A stretch of DNA of 64,000 bases from Aestuariivita sp. (lineage in GTDB: Bacteria; Pseudomonadota; Alphaproteobacteria; Rhodobacterales; Rhodobacteraceae), in NCBI RefSeq assembly GCF_021404545.1, contig NZ_JAAWWD010000010.1, positions 1 through 64,000 on the forward strand, read 5' to 3'. A program made the translations under genes and the position numbers. Under the pieces are notes generated by a model. That model saw only the letters and a program-made list of their open reading frames with translations. It had not been told where the DNA came from and made no database searches. Of this stretch, positions 51,336-59,079 are shown in pieces (position 1 is the stretch's first letter; every line of letters begins with the position of its first letter).

Positions 51336-51606
51336 ATCCACCTTGCGCGATTCCCAGCTCTCGGTTCTTTTGATCAACAAGGTTTGCCTCCACTTTCAAA
51401 CAATTTCTGATCAAGGCTTCTGACGGCGCCAGATGTTTCGACGCCACCGTCAAATCAACGCCCTCACTGTCGCGGATCTGTTGTTTCAGATCTTCAATGA
51501 CGATCCGTAGTTCTCGGATCGAGTCGTGGAACGCACCGATCAGATCGGCCGTGCCATGCTCATGGTCTTCCGGGGTCACGATAGTCATATTGATTATTAT
51601 CCTCAT
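51244..51606 (-). CDS. GTA gp1, small terminase-like protein
   Basis: 120 residues from ATG 51606; an in-frame ATG at 51588 is an alternative. It is helical, with a coiled segment ADLIGAFHDSIRELRIVIEDLKQQIRD and a basic C-terminus with RARFEVGCRLARLRACC. This matches the small first gene of RcGTA, a TerS-like adaptor that lacks the DNA-binding domain used by phages for cos/pac recognition. Its 3' end overlaps gp2 by 92 nt, more than typical. Confidence 0.8.
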   Translation of the reverse strand: MRIIINMTIVTPEDHEHGTADLIGAFHDSIRELRIVIEDLKQQIRDSEGVDLTVASKHLAPSEALIRNCLKVEANLVDQKNRELGIAQGGYAIDLDRARFEVGCRLARLRACCTTGAVPK

Positions 51607-51696
51607 GCGTGAGTGAACTCCGCACGAGAGAGACGCAGATCCGCCCCTGAAGCATCGCCTCAGGATGGGTTATGCAAATCTTCCAGCTTGTCGCAA

Positions 51697-51725
51697 CTTA
51701 TAAGGGAAAGCGTTCGGAATGTCAA
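51697..51725 (-). promoter_or_regulatory. sigma70-type promoter of the GTA operon
   Basis: On the minus strand TTGACA, 17-bp spacer, TATAAG, close to the consensus. The expected transcript start is about 51690, giving an 84-nt leader before gp1. In Rhodobacter capsulatus GTA transcription also needs GafA; any such site would be near here but I cannot identify it. Confidence 0.7.
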
Positions 51726-51801
51726 GGAATTTCTGATGAGCTTCGCCACCCAACCCCCTGATTATAAATGTTATTTATTGGTTAACAGGGCGTTCGCAAG
51801 G

Positions 51802-52959
51802 TCAGTCGGAATTGGCCCGTTCCGCTTCGATCTGGCGCCAGCGCGCCACATTGCGGTTATGCTCGGCCAGGGTCTCGGCAAAGGCATGACCACCGGTGCC
51901 GTCGGCCACGAAGAACACATAATCAGTCTCGTCCGGGTTCACGGCCGCCTCAAGACTGGCCAATCCCGGATTGGCGATGGGGGTTGGCGGCAAACCTGAA
52001 ATAACATAAGTATTCCAAGGTGTTTCGCCGCGCAATTCACTGCGTCTCAGGCCGCGGCCCAACGTTCCCTGACCCTGAGTAATGCCATAGATTACCGTGG
52101 GGTCGGTTTGCAGGCGCATGCCCCGGTTCAGTCGGTTCACAAAGACGCTTGCCACCTGCTCGCGCTCTTCTGCGACCGAGGTTTCCTTTTCAATGATCGA
52201 GGCCAGGATCAGCATCTCTTCGGGGCTTTCCAGCGGAAGGCCCTCTTGCCGGTTCTGCCAGGCCTGCGCGATGCGCTCGGTCTGTGCTGCCTCCATCCTG
52301 CTCACGATATCCGCCCGGTTGTCACCGGCCTGCACCTCATAGCTGTCTGGCGCAAGGCGACCCTCGGCGGGAACGGCCTCAACCTCCCCCTCCAACACAT
52401 CCATCGCTTTGAGGCTTTCCACGACCTGCCAGCTGGTGACGCCTTCGGCCAGAGCGATCCGGAAGCGCGTTCCGATCTCGGCCTTCTTCTCCACGTAAAG
52501 GTCGGGAGCCTCTTCTTCGGCCGGGTTGTATTGCGCCATCTCGACAAACCGGTTTGTTGCCGGATCAAGCTCGCGCACTTCGGCAAGAACCCGTGTGACA
52601 CCGATCCGGTACACAATCTCGGTGCCACAGGTGCTGGCCCCGCCACGGGTGATCTGGTCAACGATGGTCTCCATCGATGCACCCGGCGCGACAAGAAAAC
52701 TCCCCGCCTTCAACTGATCGGATTTCTCGGAGTAATCCGCGCCCATCCGGAAGATGCGCGCCGATGTAATGGCGCCATCCGCCTCCAGCGTCTGGCTCAC
52801 CCGCCCCATGTTCGAGCCGCGCTCGACCTGAACACAGATCGCCTCGCTCAACGGGCCGGGTCCACGATACTGACCCTGACCCCACATGATCAGGCCGCCC
52901 AGCAGAAACAGCCCCACGATCAGCAGGGACAGCCCGTTAGAGGCAACCGCCCGCCACAT
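51802..52959 (-). CDS. mltG: endolytic transglycosylase MltG
   Basis: 385 residues. A single N-terminal membrane anchor (LSLLIVGLFLLGGLIMWG, about 10-27), a LysM-like region, and the YceG catalytic domain with the active-site Glu in LASIIEKETSVAEEREQVASVFVNRL and RLQTDPTVIYGI nearby. It cleaves nascent glycan strands and sets glycan length. It overlaps the fabF stop by one base (TGATG), a common gene pair. Its 3' end lies just before the GTA promoter. Confidence 0.95.
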   Translation of the reverse strand: MWRAVASNGLSLLIVGLFLLGGLIMWGQGQYRGPGPLSEAICVQVERGSNMGRVSQTLEADGAITSARIFRMGADYSEKSDQLKAGSFLVAPGASMETIVDQITRGGASTCGTEIVYRIGVTRVLAEVRELDPATNRFVEMAQYNPAEEEAPDLYVEKKAEIGTRFRIALAEGVTSWQVVESLKAMDVLEGEVEAVPAEGRLAPDSYEVQAGDNRADIVSRMEAAQTERIAQAWQNRQEGLPLESPEEMLILASIIEKETSVAEEREQVASVFVNRLNRGMRLQTDPTVIYGITQGQGTLGRGLRRSELRGETPWNTYVISGLPPTPIANPGLASLEAAVNPDETDYVFFVADGTGGHAFAETLAEHNRNVARWRQIEAERANSD

Positions 52960-54218
52960 CAGTCGACCTTCCCAAAGACCACGCTTGCATTTGTCCCGCC
53001 GAACCCGAACGAGTTCGACAGCGCGATGTTGATATCGCGCTCACGCTTGGCATTCGGGGCCAGATCAACCGGTGTCTCCACGGCGGGTGTGTCCAGATTG
53101 ATGGTCGGCGGAGCCACCTGGTCGCGGATCGCCAGGACCGAGAAAATCGCCTCGATCGCGCCTGCCGCACCCAACAGATGCCCCGTCGCGGATTTGGTCG
53201 ACGACATCGTCACCTTGCCCGCCGCATCGCCCATCAGACGTTCGACCGCGGCCAGCTCAATCACATCCGCCATGGTCGAGGTGCCATGCGCATTGATGTA
53301 ATCCACTGCCGACGGATCAATATCGGCATCACGCAGGGCCGCGCGCATCGACCGCTCTGCGCCTTCGCCATTCTCGGACGGGGCGGTGATATGATACGCA
53401 TCCCCCGACAGACCATAGCCCAGAACCTCGGCATAGATCTTCGCGCCGCGCGCCTTGGCGTGTTCATACTCTTCGAGAACGACGATGCCCGCCCCTTCGC
53501 CCATGACGAACCCATCGCGGTCTGCGTCATAAGGGCGGCTGGCCGTCTCTGGCGCGTCCGGGCGCTTCGTCGACAGCGCCTTACAGGCGTTAAATCCAGC
53601 TATACCCACCCGGCAGATTGCGGCCTCGGCGCCGCCTGCGACCATGACATCCGCATCGCCGTATTTGATGAAACGGGCCGCGTCGCCGATCGCGTGGGCA
53701 CCTGTGGAACAGGCCGTGACCACAGAATGGTTTGGCCCTCGAAAACCATAACGGATGCTCACCTGACCCGAGATCAGATTGATCAGCGCGCCCGGAACAA
53801 AGAACGGGCTGACGCGGCGCGGGCCCTTCTCTTCCATCATCACGGCCGTATTTGCGATGGAATTCAGCCCGCCGATCCCCGAGCCGATCAGGACACCGGT
53901 CCGCTCCTGGCTTTCGGCATCGTCCGGCATCCAGCCCGAATCCTCAACCGCCTGCTGCGCGGCGGCAAGACCAAACATGATAAACGTGTCGATCTTGCGC
54001 TGCTCTTTGGGCTCCAGATAGGTATCGGGATTGAATGTCCCGTCACTGCCGTCCCCGCGCGGCACCTCACAGGCATAGGTCGTCGTCAACCCGGTGGTGT
54101 CAAAACCGGCAATTGGACCGGCCCCCGATTTCCCCGCGAGGATCCGCGCCCAGGATTCGTCCACACCATCCGCCAGAGGCGTCACCAGCCCCAGACCCGT
54201 CACCACAACTCTGCGCAT
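52959..54218 (-). CDS. fabF: beta-ketoacyl-ACP synthase II
   Basis: 419 residues from ATG 54218; the upstream in-frame extension has no family similarity. Condensing enzyme of fatty-acid elongation. The active-site Cys is in VVTACSTGAHAIGDA (about 165), the two His are in NAHGTSTMADVIE (about 309) and ATGHLLGAAGAIEA (about 346), and Lys in SSTKSATGH. C-terminal NSFGFGGTNASVVF is conserved. It precedes mltG in a two-gene unit and is separated from fabD-fabG-acpP by three unrelated genes. Confidence 0.96.
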   Translation of the reverse strand: MRRVVVTGLGLVTPLADGVDESWARILAGKSGAGPIAGFDTTGLTTTYACEVPRGDGSDGTFNPDTYLEPKEQRKIDTFIMFGLAAAQQAVEDSGWMPDDAESQERTGVLIGSGIGGLNSIANTAVMMEEKGPRRVSPFFVPGALINLISGQVSIRYGFRGPNHSVVTACSTGAHAIGDAARFIKYGDADVMVAGGAEAAICRVGIAGFNACKALSTKRPDAPETASRPYDADRDGFVMGEGAGIVVLEEYEHAKARGAKIYAEVLGYGLSGDAYHITAPSENGEGAERSMRAALRDADIDPSAVDYINAHGTSTMADVIELAAVERLMGDAAGKVTMSSTKSATGHLLGAAGAIEAIFSVLAIRDQVAPPTINLDTPAVETPVDLAPNAKRERDINIALSNSFGFGGTNASVVFGKVD

Positions 54219-54291
54219 GAACTGCCCTCTTGCCTGTCGTCTTTCCAGCGCCCTGCTCTTACCCCGACCGGTCCCCCGGGGGCAAGGGTGC

Positions 54292-55239
54292 TCAGATGTC
54301 CCGGTCGGCGACCTGACGCGCAATCAGACCCAGCACCGTCGCCAGGATCTGGCCGGCGGTGCGTGCGCCGATGCCAGCCTGATCCGCCTCTGGCATGAAC
54401 TCGACCAGATCGAACCCCGCAATCGGGCATCGCGCGGCAAGCCCGCGCAACAGCTGCAAGACCTGCGCATGGGTCAGGCCGCCACCGGTAGCGGCGATCA
54501 CCGCGGGCATGATCGACGGGTCCAGCGCGTCACAATCAAAGCACACGATCACCGGCTGGCCCGCAGGCACGGCGTCCAAGACAGAACTCACACCAACCTG
54601 ATGCACAATGTGAGCAGGCATGATCTGCGCGCCATAAGCGTCGGCTGCTGCCACCTCGGCCTTGCCTGCCGATCCAATGCCGCGCGCACCGACCTGAACA
54701 ATCGTGCCGATATGCTCCATCTCGCTGGCGCGCCGCATTGTGGAACTCAGCCCCCAGGGCGTCCCCTCCACCTCTGCACGCCAGTCGATATGGGCATCTA
54801 TCTGCAATATGTTGAATATGCCCCGCCCGGCAAAGGCCTTCAGCATCGGGATCGGGACCGAGTCGTCACCGCCCAACAGCACAGGGACACCGCCGCCGTC
54901 CAGGATTTGAGAGGTCCTCTCTGAGATCAGTCGCCGGTTCTCCTGGGGAGTGTTGGGATCGACCGGCAGATTGCCCAAATCGAACGCGCATATGCCCTTT
55001 GGCAGGACGCGATGGCCCAGATCGAAATTGTACCGGTCATGGCTGCCCGCATAGGCGGCGGCCCCCAGGCGCATCGCGTGCGGCCCGCCTGCGCAATAGG
55101 CCCCCACGGATCCGTAGGGCGTTGCGCAATCGGCGCCAAAGACCCCTATATCGCCTGAAAAACTCTCGGCCCTCGCGGCAGGCAACCCCATCAGCGTTTC
55201 GCCCGCATCGCCGCCAAACATATCCGACAACAACACCAT
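54292..55239 (-). CDS. arginase/agmatinase-family hydrolase
   Basis: 315 residues. A ureohydrolase fold that hydrolyses guanidino compounds with a Mn2 centre. Metal motifs are visible: LLGGDDSVPIP (about 122; GGDDS instead of the more common GGDHS), LQIDAHIDWRAEVEG (about 145) and CFDCDALDPSIMPAV (about 232). GLSSTMRRASEM and QVGARGIGS fit agmatinase-like members. The exact substrate (agmatine, arginine, or another guanidino acid) cannot be told. It ends 73 nt before fabF and starts 3 nt after the HisA-like gene, so it forms a unit with it. Confidence 0.85.
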   Translation of the reverse strand: MVLLSDMFGGDAGETLMGLPAARAESFSGDIGVFGADCATPYGSVGAYCAGGPHAMRLGAAAYAGSHDRYNFDLGHRVLPKGICAFDLGNLPVDPNTPQENRRLISERTSQILDGGGVPVLLGGDDSVPIPMLKAFAGRGIFNILQIDAHIDWRAEVEGTPWGLSSTMRRASEMEHIGTIVQVGARGIGSAGKAEVAAADAYGAQIMPAHIVHQVGVSSVLDAVPAGQPVIVCFDCDALDPSIMPAVIAATGGGLTHAQVLQLLRGLAARCPIAGFDLVEFMPEADQAGIGARTAGQILATVLGLIARQVADRDI

Positions 55240-55242
55240 CGC

Positions 55243-55986
55243 TTACTGAAAGCCTGCCACGGGTTCCGGTCCCGGGCGCGCCACACCCAGCGCCTCTACC
55301 AGATCGATATCCTTGCGAAAGAGCGCCCTGCCAACGATCGCACCGGCGATATTGGGCACATATTTCAGACGCGCGATATCGTCGATGTTGCGGACCACAC
55401 CGCTCGCGATCACCGGCGTGCGGGCCTCGGTCGCCAAACCGGAAATCAGACCCAATTGCGCCTCCACCTCCGCCATATCGCTGTCGATATCCGTCACGAT
55501 TATGCCGGCCAGCGGCGCGTCATCGAACGCTTGGATGAACCCGGATGGTGTAAAGGCACTGGGCGTGCGCCACCCCTCGGTCATCACCTGACCCTGCCAT
55601 ACATCCACCGCCAGAACGATCTGATCGGGGTGGTACTTGGCCAACTCCTTGACCAGATCGGGATTTTGCGCCGCAAGCGTGCCCACAACCACACGCCCGG
55701 CCCCTTTGTCGATCCAGCGTTCCACCCCATCGCGTGTCCGGAACCCGCCGCCCAACTGCACCGGAATCCCTGCGGCGCGGATGATCTCTTCGACCAGATC
55801 ACTGTTTTCCGACCGCCCCTCCACCGCATCCAAATCGGTCAGATGCATCCACTCCGCCCCCGCCGAGGCATAACCGCGCGCGGTTTCGACCGGATCAACA
55901 TGCCAGATCACCGGTTCTTCCAGCCGTCCCCGGTTCAGTGTCACGCAGCCCCCGTGCTGCAATTCGATTGTCGGAAAGAGTATCAT
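55243..55986 (-). CDS. HisA-like (phosphoribosylformimino isomerase family) paralogue
   Basis: 247 residues, (beta/alpha)8 barrel of the HisA/HisF family. FPTIELQHGGCVTLNRG at the N-terminus has Glu at residue 8, where HisA uses a catalytic Asp. The second catalytic Asp is kept in LAVDVWQGQVMTEGW (about 129). The phosphate-binding loops VQLGGGFRTRDGVERW and IASGVVRNIDDIA, GAIVGRALFRKDI are present. A second HisA-like protein outside the his operon is common in Rhodobacterales. Substrate unknown; it is tightly linked to an arginase-family gene. It may be a moonlighting isomerase or a changed-function enzyme. Confidence 0.75.
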   Translation of the reverse strand: MILFPTIELQHGGCVTLNRGRLEEPVIWHVDPVETARGYASAGAEWMHLTDLDAVEGRSENSDLVEEIIRAAGIPVQLGGGFRTRDGVERWIDKGAGRVVVGTLAAQNPDLVKELAKYHPDQIVLAVDVWQGQVMTEGWRTPSAFTPSGFIQAFDDAPLAGIIVTDIDSDMAEVEAQLGLISGLATEARTPVIASGVVRNIDDIARLKYVPNIAGAIVGRALFRKDIDLVEALGVARPGPEPVAGFQ

Positions 55987-56066
55987 CGTCTCGGCCTCCC
56001 CGCCTGGACCATCATCGCACCGCTCTGGGTCCGATCACTCTACCACAGAGCGAGCCACACCGATCC

Positions 56067-56639
56067 TCAGTTTCGACATCCCGCGGACCGATAGCGGCAT
56101 GGTCGGCCTCCGGGTGGGCCGTTTCGGCGCATCAGAACCAGCGCAACACCGTCCATCTCGGCATCGCGCAGCGTACGATATCCCAACGCCTCCGCAATCC
56201 TCAGCGACCGGTCATGCGCCTGCGTGATCAGCGCGGTGAGCGGACCGGGAATGACCCGGTCGAACCACTCATGTGCGGCCTGTACCGCTTCCAGAGCCAG
56301 ACCCTGTCCTTGCGCCTCGCGGGCCAGAACCCAGCCCGCCTCTGGATAGGGGTCGAAATCATCGCCCAGTTCGCGGTTGCCATAAAAGAACCCGGTCTGC
56401 CCGACCATCCGGCGCGAGCGCACCTCCGAGATGGCCCATTGACCAAACCCGGTCATCTGCCAGTGCCCGGCATTGCGCAGGAAGGCGTCCCAACTCGCCG
56501 CGCGCGACCTCGGCCCGCCCCGGATCTGCGCGACGACCTCTGGGTCTGCCCAGATTTCCGCAAAGCGATCAAAGTCTTCGGGCCGCATCGCACGTAATGT
56601 AACACGTGCGGTATTGATGATAGGGACGGTTCTTTTCAT
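56067..56639 (-). CDS. GNAT family N-acetyltransferase
   Basis: 190 residues, RimJ/RimL-like. The acetyl-CoA motif A is in AREAQGQGLALEAVQAAHEWF (QGQGLA, about 110), and N-terminal TARVTLRAMRPEDFDRFAEIW is typical of the RimJ branch. GQTGFFYGNRELGD fits motif D. The substrate (protein N-terminus, antibiotic or small amine) cannot be told. It is located after acpP's terminator, 80 bp upstream of the HisA-like gene. Confidence 0.85.
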   Translation of the reverse strand: MKRTVPIINTARVTLRAMRPEDFDRFAEIWADPEVVAQIRGGPRSRAASWDAFLRNAGHWQMTGFGQWAISEVRSRRMVGQTGFFYGNRELGDDFDPYPEAGWVLAREAQGQGLALEAVQAAHEWFDRVIPGPLTALITQAHDRSLRIAEALGYRTLRDAEMDGVALVLMRRNGPPGGRPCRYRSAGCRN

Positions 56640-56709
56640 GGGTCGGTCTGGGCCTGCTGCTCGGGTTTTTCACCCAGCCTGCGCCCATGTGGCACACAGG
56701 TGCAAGGCC

Positions 56710-56747
56710 AAAAGAAAACGGCGCCGCCCATTTTGGGCCGCGCCGCG
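56710..56747 (-). terminator. rho-independent terminator of the fabD-fabG-acpP operon
   Basis: On the minus strand a GC-rich stem (6 bp plus 4 bp with one mismatch, loop AAAAT) is followed by TTTTCTTTT. It begins about 36 nt after the acpP stop codon. It separates acpP from the GNAT/HisA-like/arginase genes and fabF. Confidence 0.85.
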
Positions 56748-56782
56748 TAATCCTGCCGATAAACTCGGTCTGTCAGACGGGG

Positions 56783-57016
56783 TTAAGAGGCGTCCGAGAT
56801 GAATTTGACCGCGTCACCAAAGGTCTGGATGGTTTCGGCCGCGTCATCCGGGATCTCAATGCCGAACTCTTCTTCGAAGGCCATCACCAGTTCAACGGTA
56901 TCGAGGCTGTCCGCACCCAGATCGTCGATGAACGACGCGTTCTCGGTCACTTTGTCCTCTTCTACACCCAGGTGCTCTACAACAATCTTCTTCACGCGAT
57001 CTGCGACGTCGCTCAT
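56783..57016 (-). CDS. acpP: acyl carrier protein
   Basis: 77 residues, acidic helical bundle. The phosphopantetheine Ser is in [21 protein letters not shown] (Ser37), the hallmark of ACPs. It carries growing acyl chains for FabD, FabG and FabF. It is the last gene of the fabD-fabG-acpP operon, with its own terminator at 56710-56747. Confidence 0.98.
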   Translation of the reverse strand: MSDVADRVKKIVVEHLGVEEDKVTENASFIDDLGADSLDTVELVMAFEEEFGIEIPDDAAETIQTFGDAVKFISDAS

Positions 57017-57227
57017 GTCTGTTCCTCACGTCTTCCGGGCCGTTGGCCCGTTGTTCTGCCCTTGCCCGCTTGGGGTGGCTTGGTTGGTGCCCGCATGCGG
57101 GCGGCTCATCCCCGACATGGGGCAGCAGAGGGCACGCCCCTGCTCAAATGTGCGCCGCCTATAACACAGACCGCGTCAATGGCAAACGCTTTCACCCTTT
57201 CGGTCTCCCACCTGGGAAACCGTGCTG

Positions 57228-57965
57228 TCACAACATGGCCATCCCGCCATTGACGTGCAAGGTCGTGCCCGTGACATAGGCTGCCTCGGGGCTGCTAAGG
57301 TATAGAACCGCCGCGGCAATTTCCGCCGGACTGCCCATGCGTCCGGTGGGAATCTGCGCCAGAATGGCGCTTTTCTGCTCTTCGGTCAGCTTGTCGGTCA
57401 TTGCCGTCTCGATGAACCCGGGCGCCACCGCATTCACCGTGATTCCCCGGCTCGCCACCTCATAGGCCAGCGATTTCGACATGCCGATCACGCCCGCTTT
57501 GGACGCTGCGTAATTGCCCTGACCGGGATTGCCGGTGGCCCCCACCACAGATGAGATATTCACGATCCGGCCCCAGCGGGCCTTCATCATGCCGCGCAGC
57601 ACACCTTTGCACAGCTTGAAGGTCGCCGTCAGGTTCACGTCCAAGACGCTCTGCCATTCATCATCTGACATCCGCATGAACAGGTTGTCGCGCGTGATGC
57701 CGGCGTTGTTGACCAGAATGTCAACGCTCCCCATTGCCTCCGCCGCCTGTTTCGGCAGCGCGGCCACGGCGTCGCCATCGCTCAGGTTGCACGGAAGCAC
57801 ATGTGCCCGCTCGCCCAGCGCACCGGCCAGCGCCTCCAATGGATCCACCCGTGTGCCCGACAGGCCCACCGTGGCGCCGGCCCCATGCAATGCGCGCGCA
57901 ATATCGGCTCCGATGCCGCCCGAAGCGCCAGTCACCAGCGCGTTTTTTCCCGTCAGATCAAACAT
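57228..57965 (-). CDS. fabG: 3-oxoacyl-ACP reductase
   Basis: 245 residues. SDR of fatty-acid synthesis. TGASGGIGADIARAL (about 12-26, NADPH site), LVNNAGITRDNLFMRMSDDEW (about 85-105), Ser in NISSVVGATGNPGQGNYAASKAG (catalytic S-Y-K, Y about 152), and the C-terminal YVTGTTLHVNGGMAML typical of FabG. It lies 9 nt after fabD, and acpP follows after about 211 nt. Confidence 0.96.
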   Translation of the reverse strand: MFDLTGKNALVTGASGGIGADIARALHGAGATVGLSGTRVDPLEALAGALGERAHVLPCNLSDGDAVAALPKQAAEAMGSVDILVNNAGITRDNLFMRMSDDEWQSVLDVNLTATFKLCKGVLRGMMKARWGRIVNISSVVGATGNPGQGNYAASKAGVIGMSKSLAYEVASRGITVNAVAPGFIETAMTDKLTEEQKSAILAQIPTGRMGSPAEIAAAVLYLSSPEAAYVTGTTLHVNGGMAML

Positions 57966-57974
57966 CTCTCTTCC

Positions 57975-58913
57975 TTACTTCAAGCTTTCTGCCGCCGCCT
58001 GAACATCGGCAGGCGTGGCAATGTTCCGGGTCGCGATCTGCCGATCGATCCGGCGAACCATACCCGAGAGCGCCTTACCCGCGCCGATTTCCCAGATTTC
58101 GGTCACACCGCGCTTGCCCATCTCGATCACGCTTTCACGCCAGCGTACCGCACCAGTGACCTGATCAACCAGCAAAGACCGGATACAGGCCGGATCGCTT
58201 TCCGGCTCGGCCAGGACGTTGGCGATGAGCGGCACGGCGGGCTCTTCGATATCCACATGGCTCAGCGCTTCGGCCATTGCGGCGGCGGCGGGTTCCATCA
58301 ATGCGCAATGAAACGGGGCGCTCACCGGCAGCAGCATCGCGCGTTTGGCCCCCTTTGACTTGGCGATTTCGATAGCCCGCTCTACCGCGTCCTTGTGGCC
58401 CGACACCACGACCTGCGCAGGGTCGTTGTCGTTGGCGGCCTGACAGACCTGACCTTTCGCCGCCTCCGCCGCCACGGCGCGGACGGCCTCCAGATCCAGC
58501 CCCAGAATGGCTGCCATCGCGCCCACGCCCACGGGCACCGCGTCCTGCATGGCCAGCCCGCGCGCGCGCAGCAGACGCGCCGCATCCGGGAGGCTCAGCG
58601 CGCCCGCTGCGGCCAAAGCAGAGTATTCGCCCAGCGAGTGGCCCGCCACAAAGGACGCCTGACTGATCGTTACCCCTTCGGCATCCAGCGCCCGCATCGC
58701 GGCCATGGATGTCGCCATCAGCGCCGGCTGGGCGTTCTGCGTCAGGGTCAGCGTTTCGATATCGCCCTCCCAGATCAACTGGCTGAGCGGTTCGCCCAAC
58801 GCCTCGTCAACCTCCGCAAAGACGGCCCGTGCGGCCGGATAGGCCTGTGCCAGTTCAGCCCCCATGCCAATGGTCTGGGCCCCCTGCCCGGGAAAAACAA
58901 ATGCGCGGCTCAT
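57975..58913 (-). CDS. fabD: malonyl-CoA:ACP transacylase
   Basis: 312 residues from ATG 58913, with GGAGG seven bases upstream; the ATG at 58919 is too close to the site. It has FVFPGQGAQTIGMG (about 4-17), active-site Ser in FVAGHSLGEYSALAAAGAL (about 91) and VSAPFHCALMEPAA (His about 200), and the final GAGKALSGMVRRI. It loads malonate on ACP. It is the first gene of the fab operon. Confidence 0.96.
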   Translation of the reverse strand: MSRAFVFPGQGAQTIGMGAELAQAYPAARAVFAEVDEALGEPLSQLIWEGDIETLTLTQNAQPALMATSMAAMRALDAEGVTISQASFVAGHSLGEYSALAAAGALSLPDAARLLRARGLAMQDAVPVGVGAMAAILGLDLEAVRAVAAEAAKGQVCQAANDNDPAQVVVSGHKDAVERAIEIAKSKGAKRAMLLPVSAPFHCALMEPAAAAMAEALSHVDIEEPAVPLIANVLAEPESDPACIRSLLVDQVTGAVRWRESVIEMGKRGVTEIWEIGAGKALSGMVRRIDRQIATRNIATPADVQAAAESLK

Positions 58914-59079
58914 CAACATCCCTCCGATCCTGTTTGCACTGGCATAGCTTCCCCTCTACCAAAGGGCAACGGCGCCCGAACCTGTGCGGAGCTGCGCGAG
59001 ACTTGTGCGGTTGCGGCGCTTGAGTTGAGGGGCGCATGGCATAGCTTTGCCACGTCGCACCAAACCCGGAGCCGCCCAA

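Larger units (their letters stand above)
37331..51606 (-). other. complete gene transfer agent (RcGTA-type) structural cluster
   Basis: Eighteen minus-strand genes follow the established RcGTA order gp1-gp15, with gp3.5 and gp10.1, plus one small terminal gene. All reading frames are intact and most junctions overlap by 1-8 nt, so it is probably functional. GTAs package random host DNA and transfer it between cells rather than their own genes. Control in Rhodobacter capsulatus is by GafA and CtrA; neither is encoded here. The likely promoter is at 51697-51725. Confidence 0.95.
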
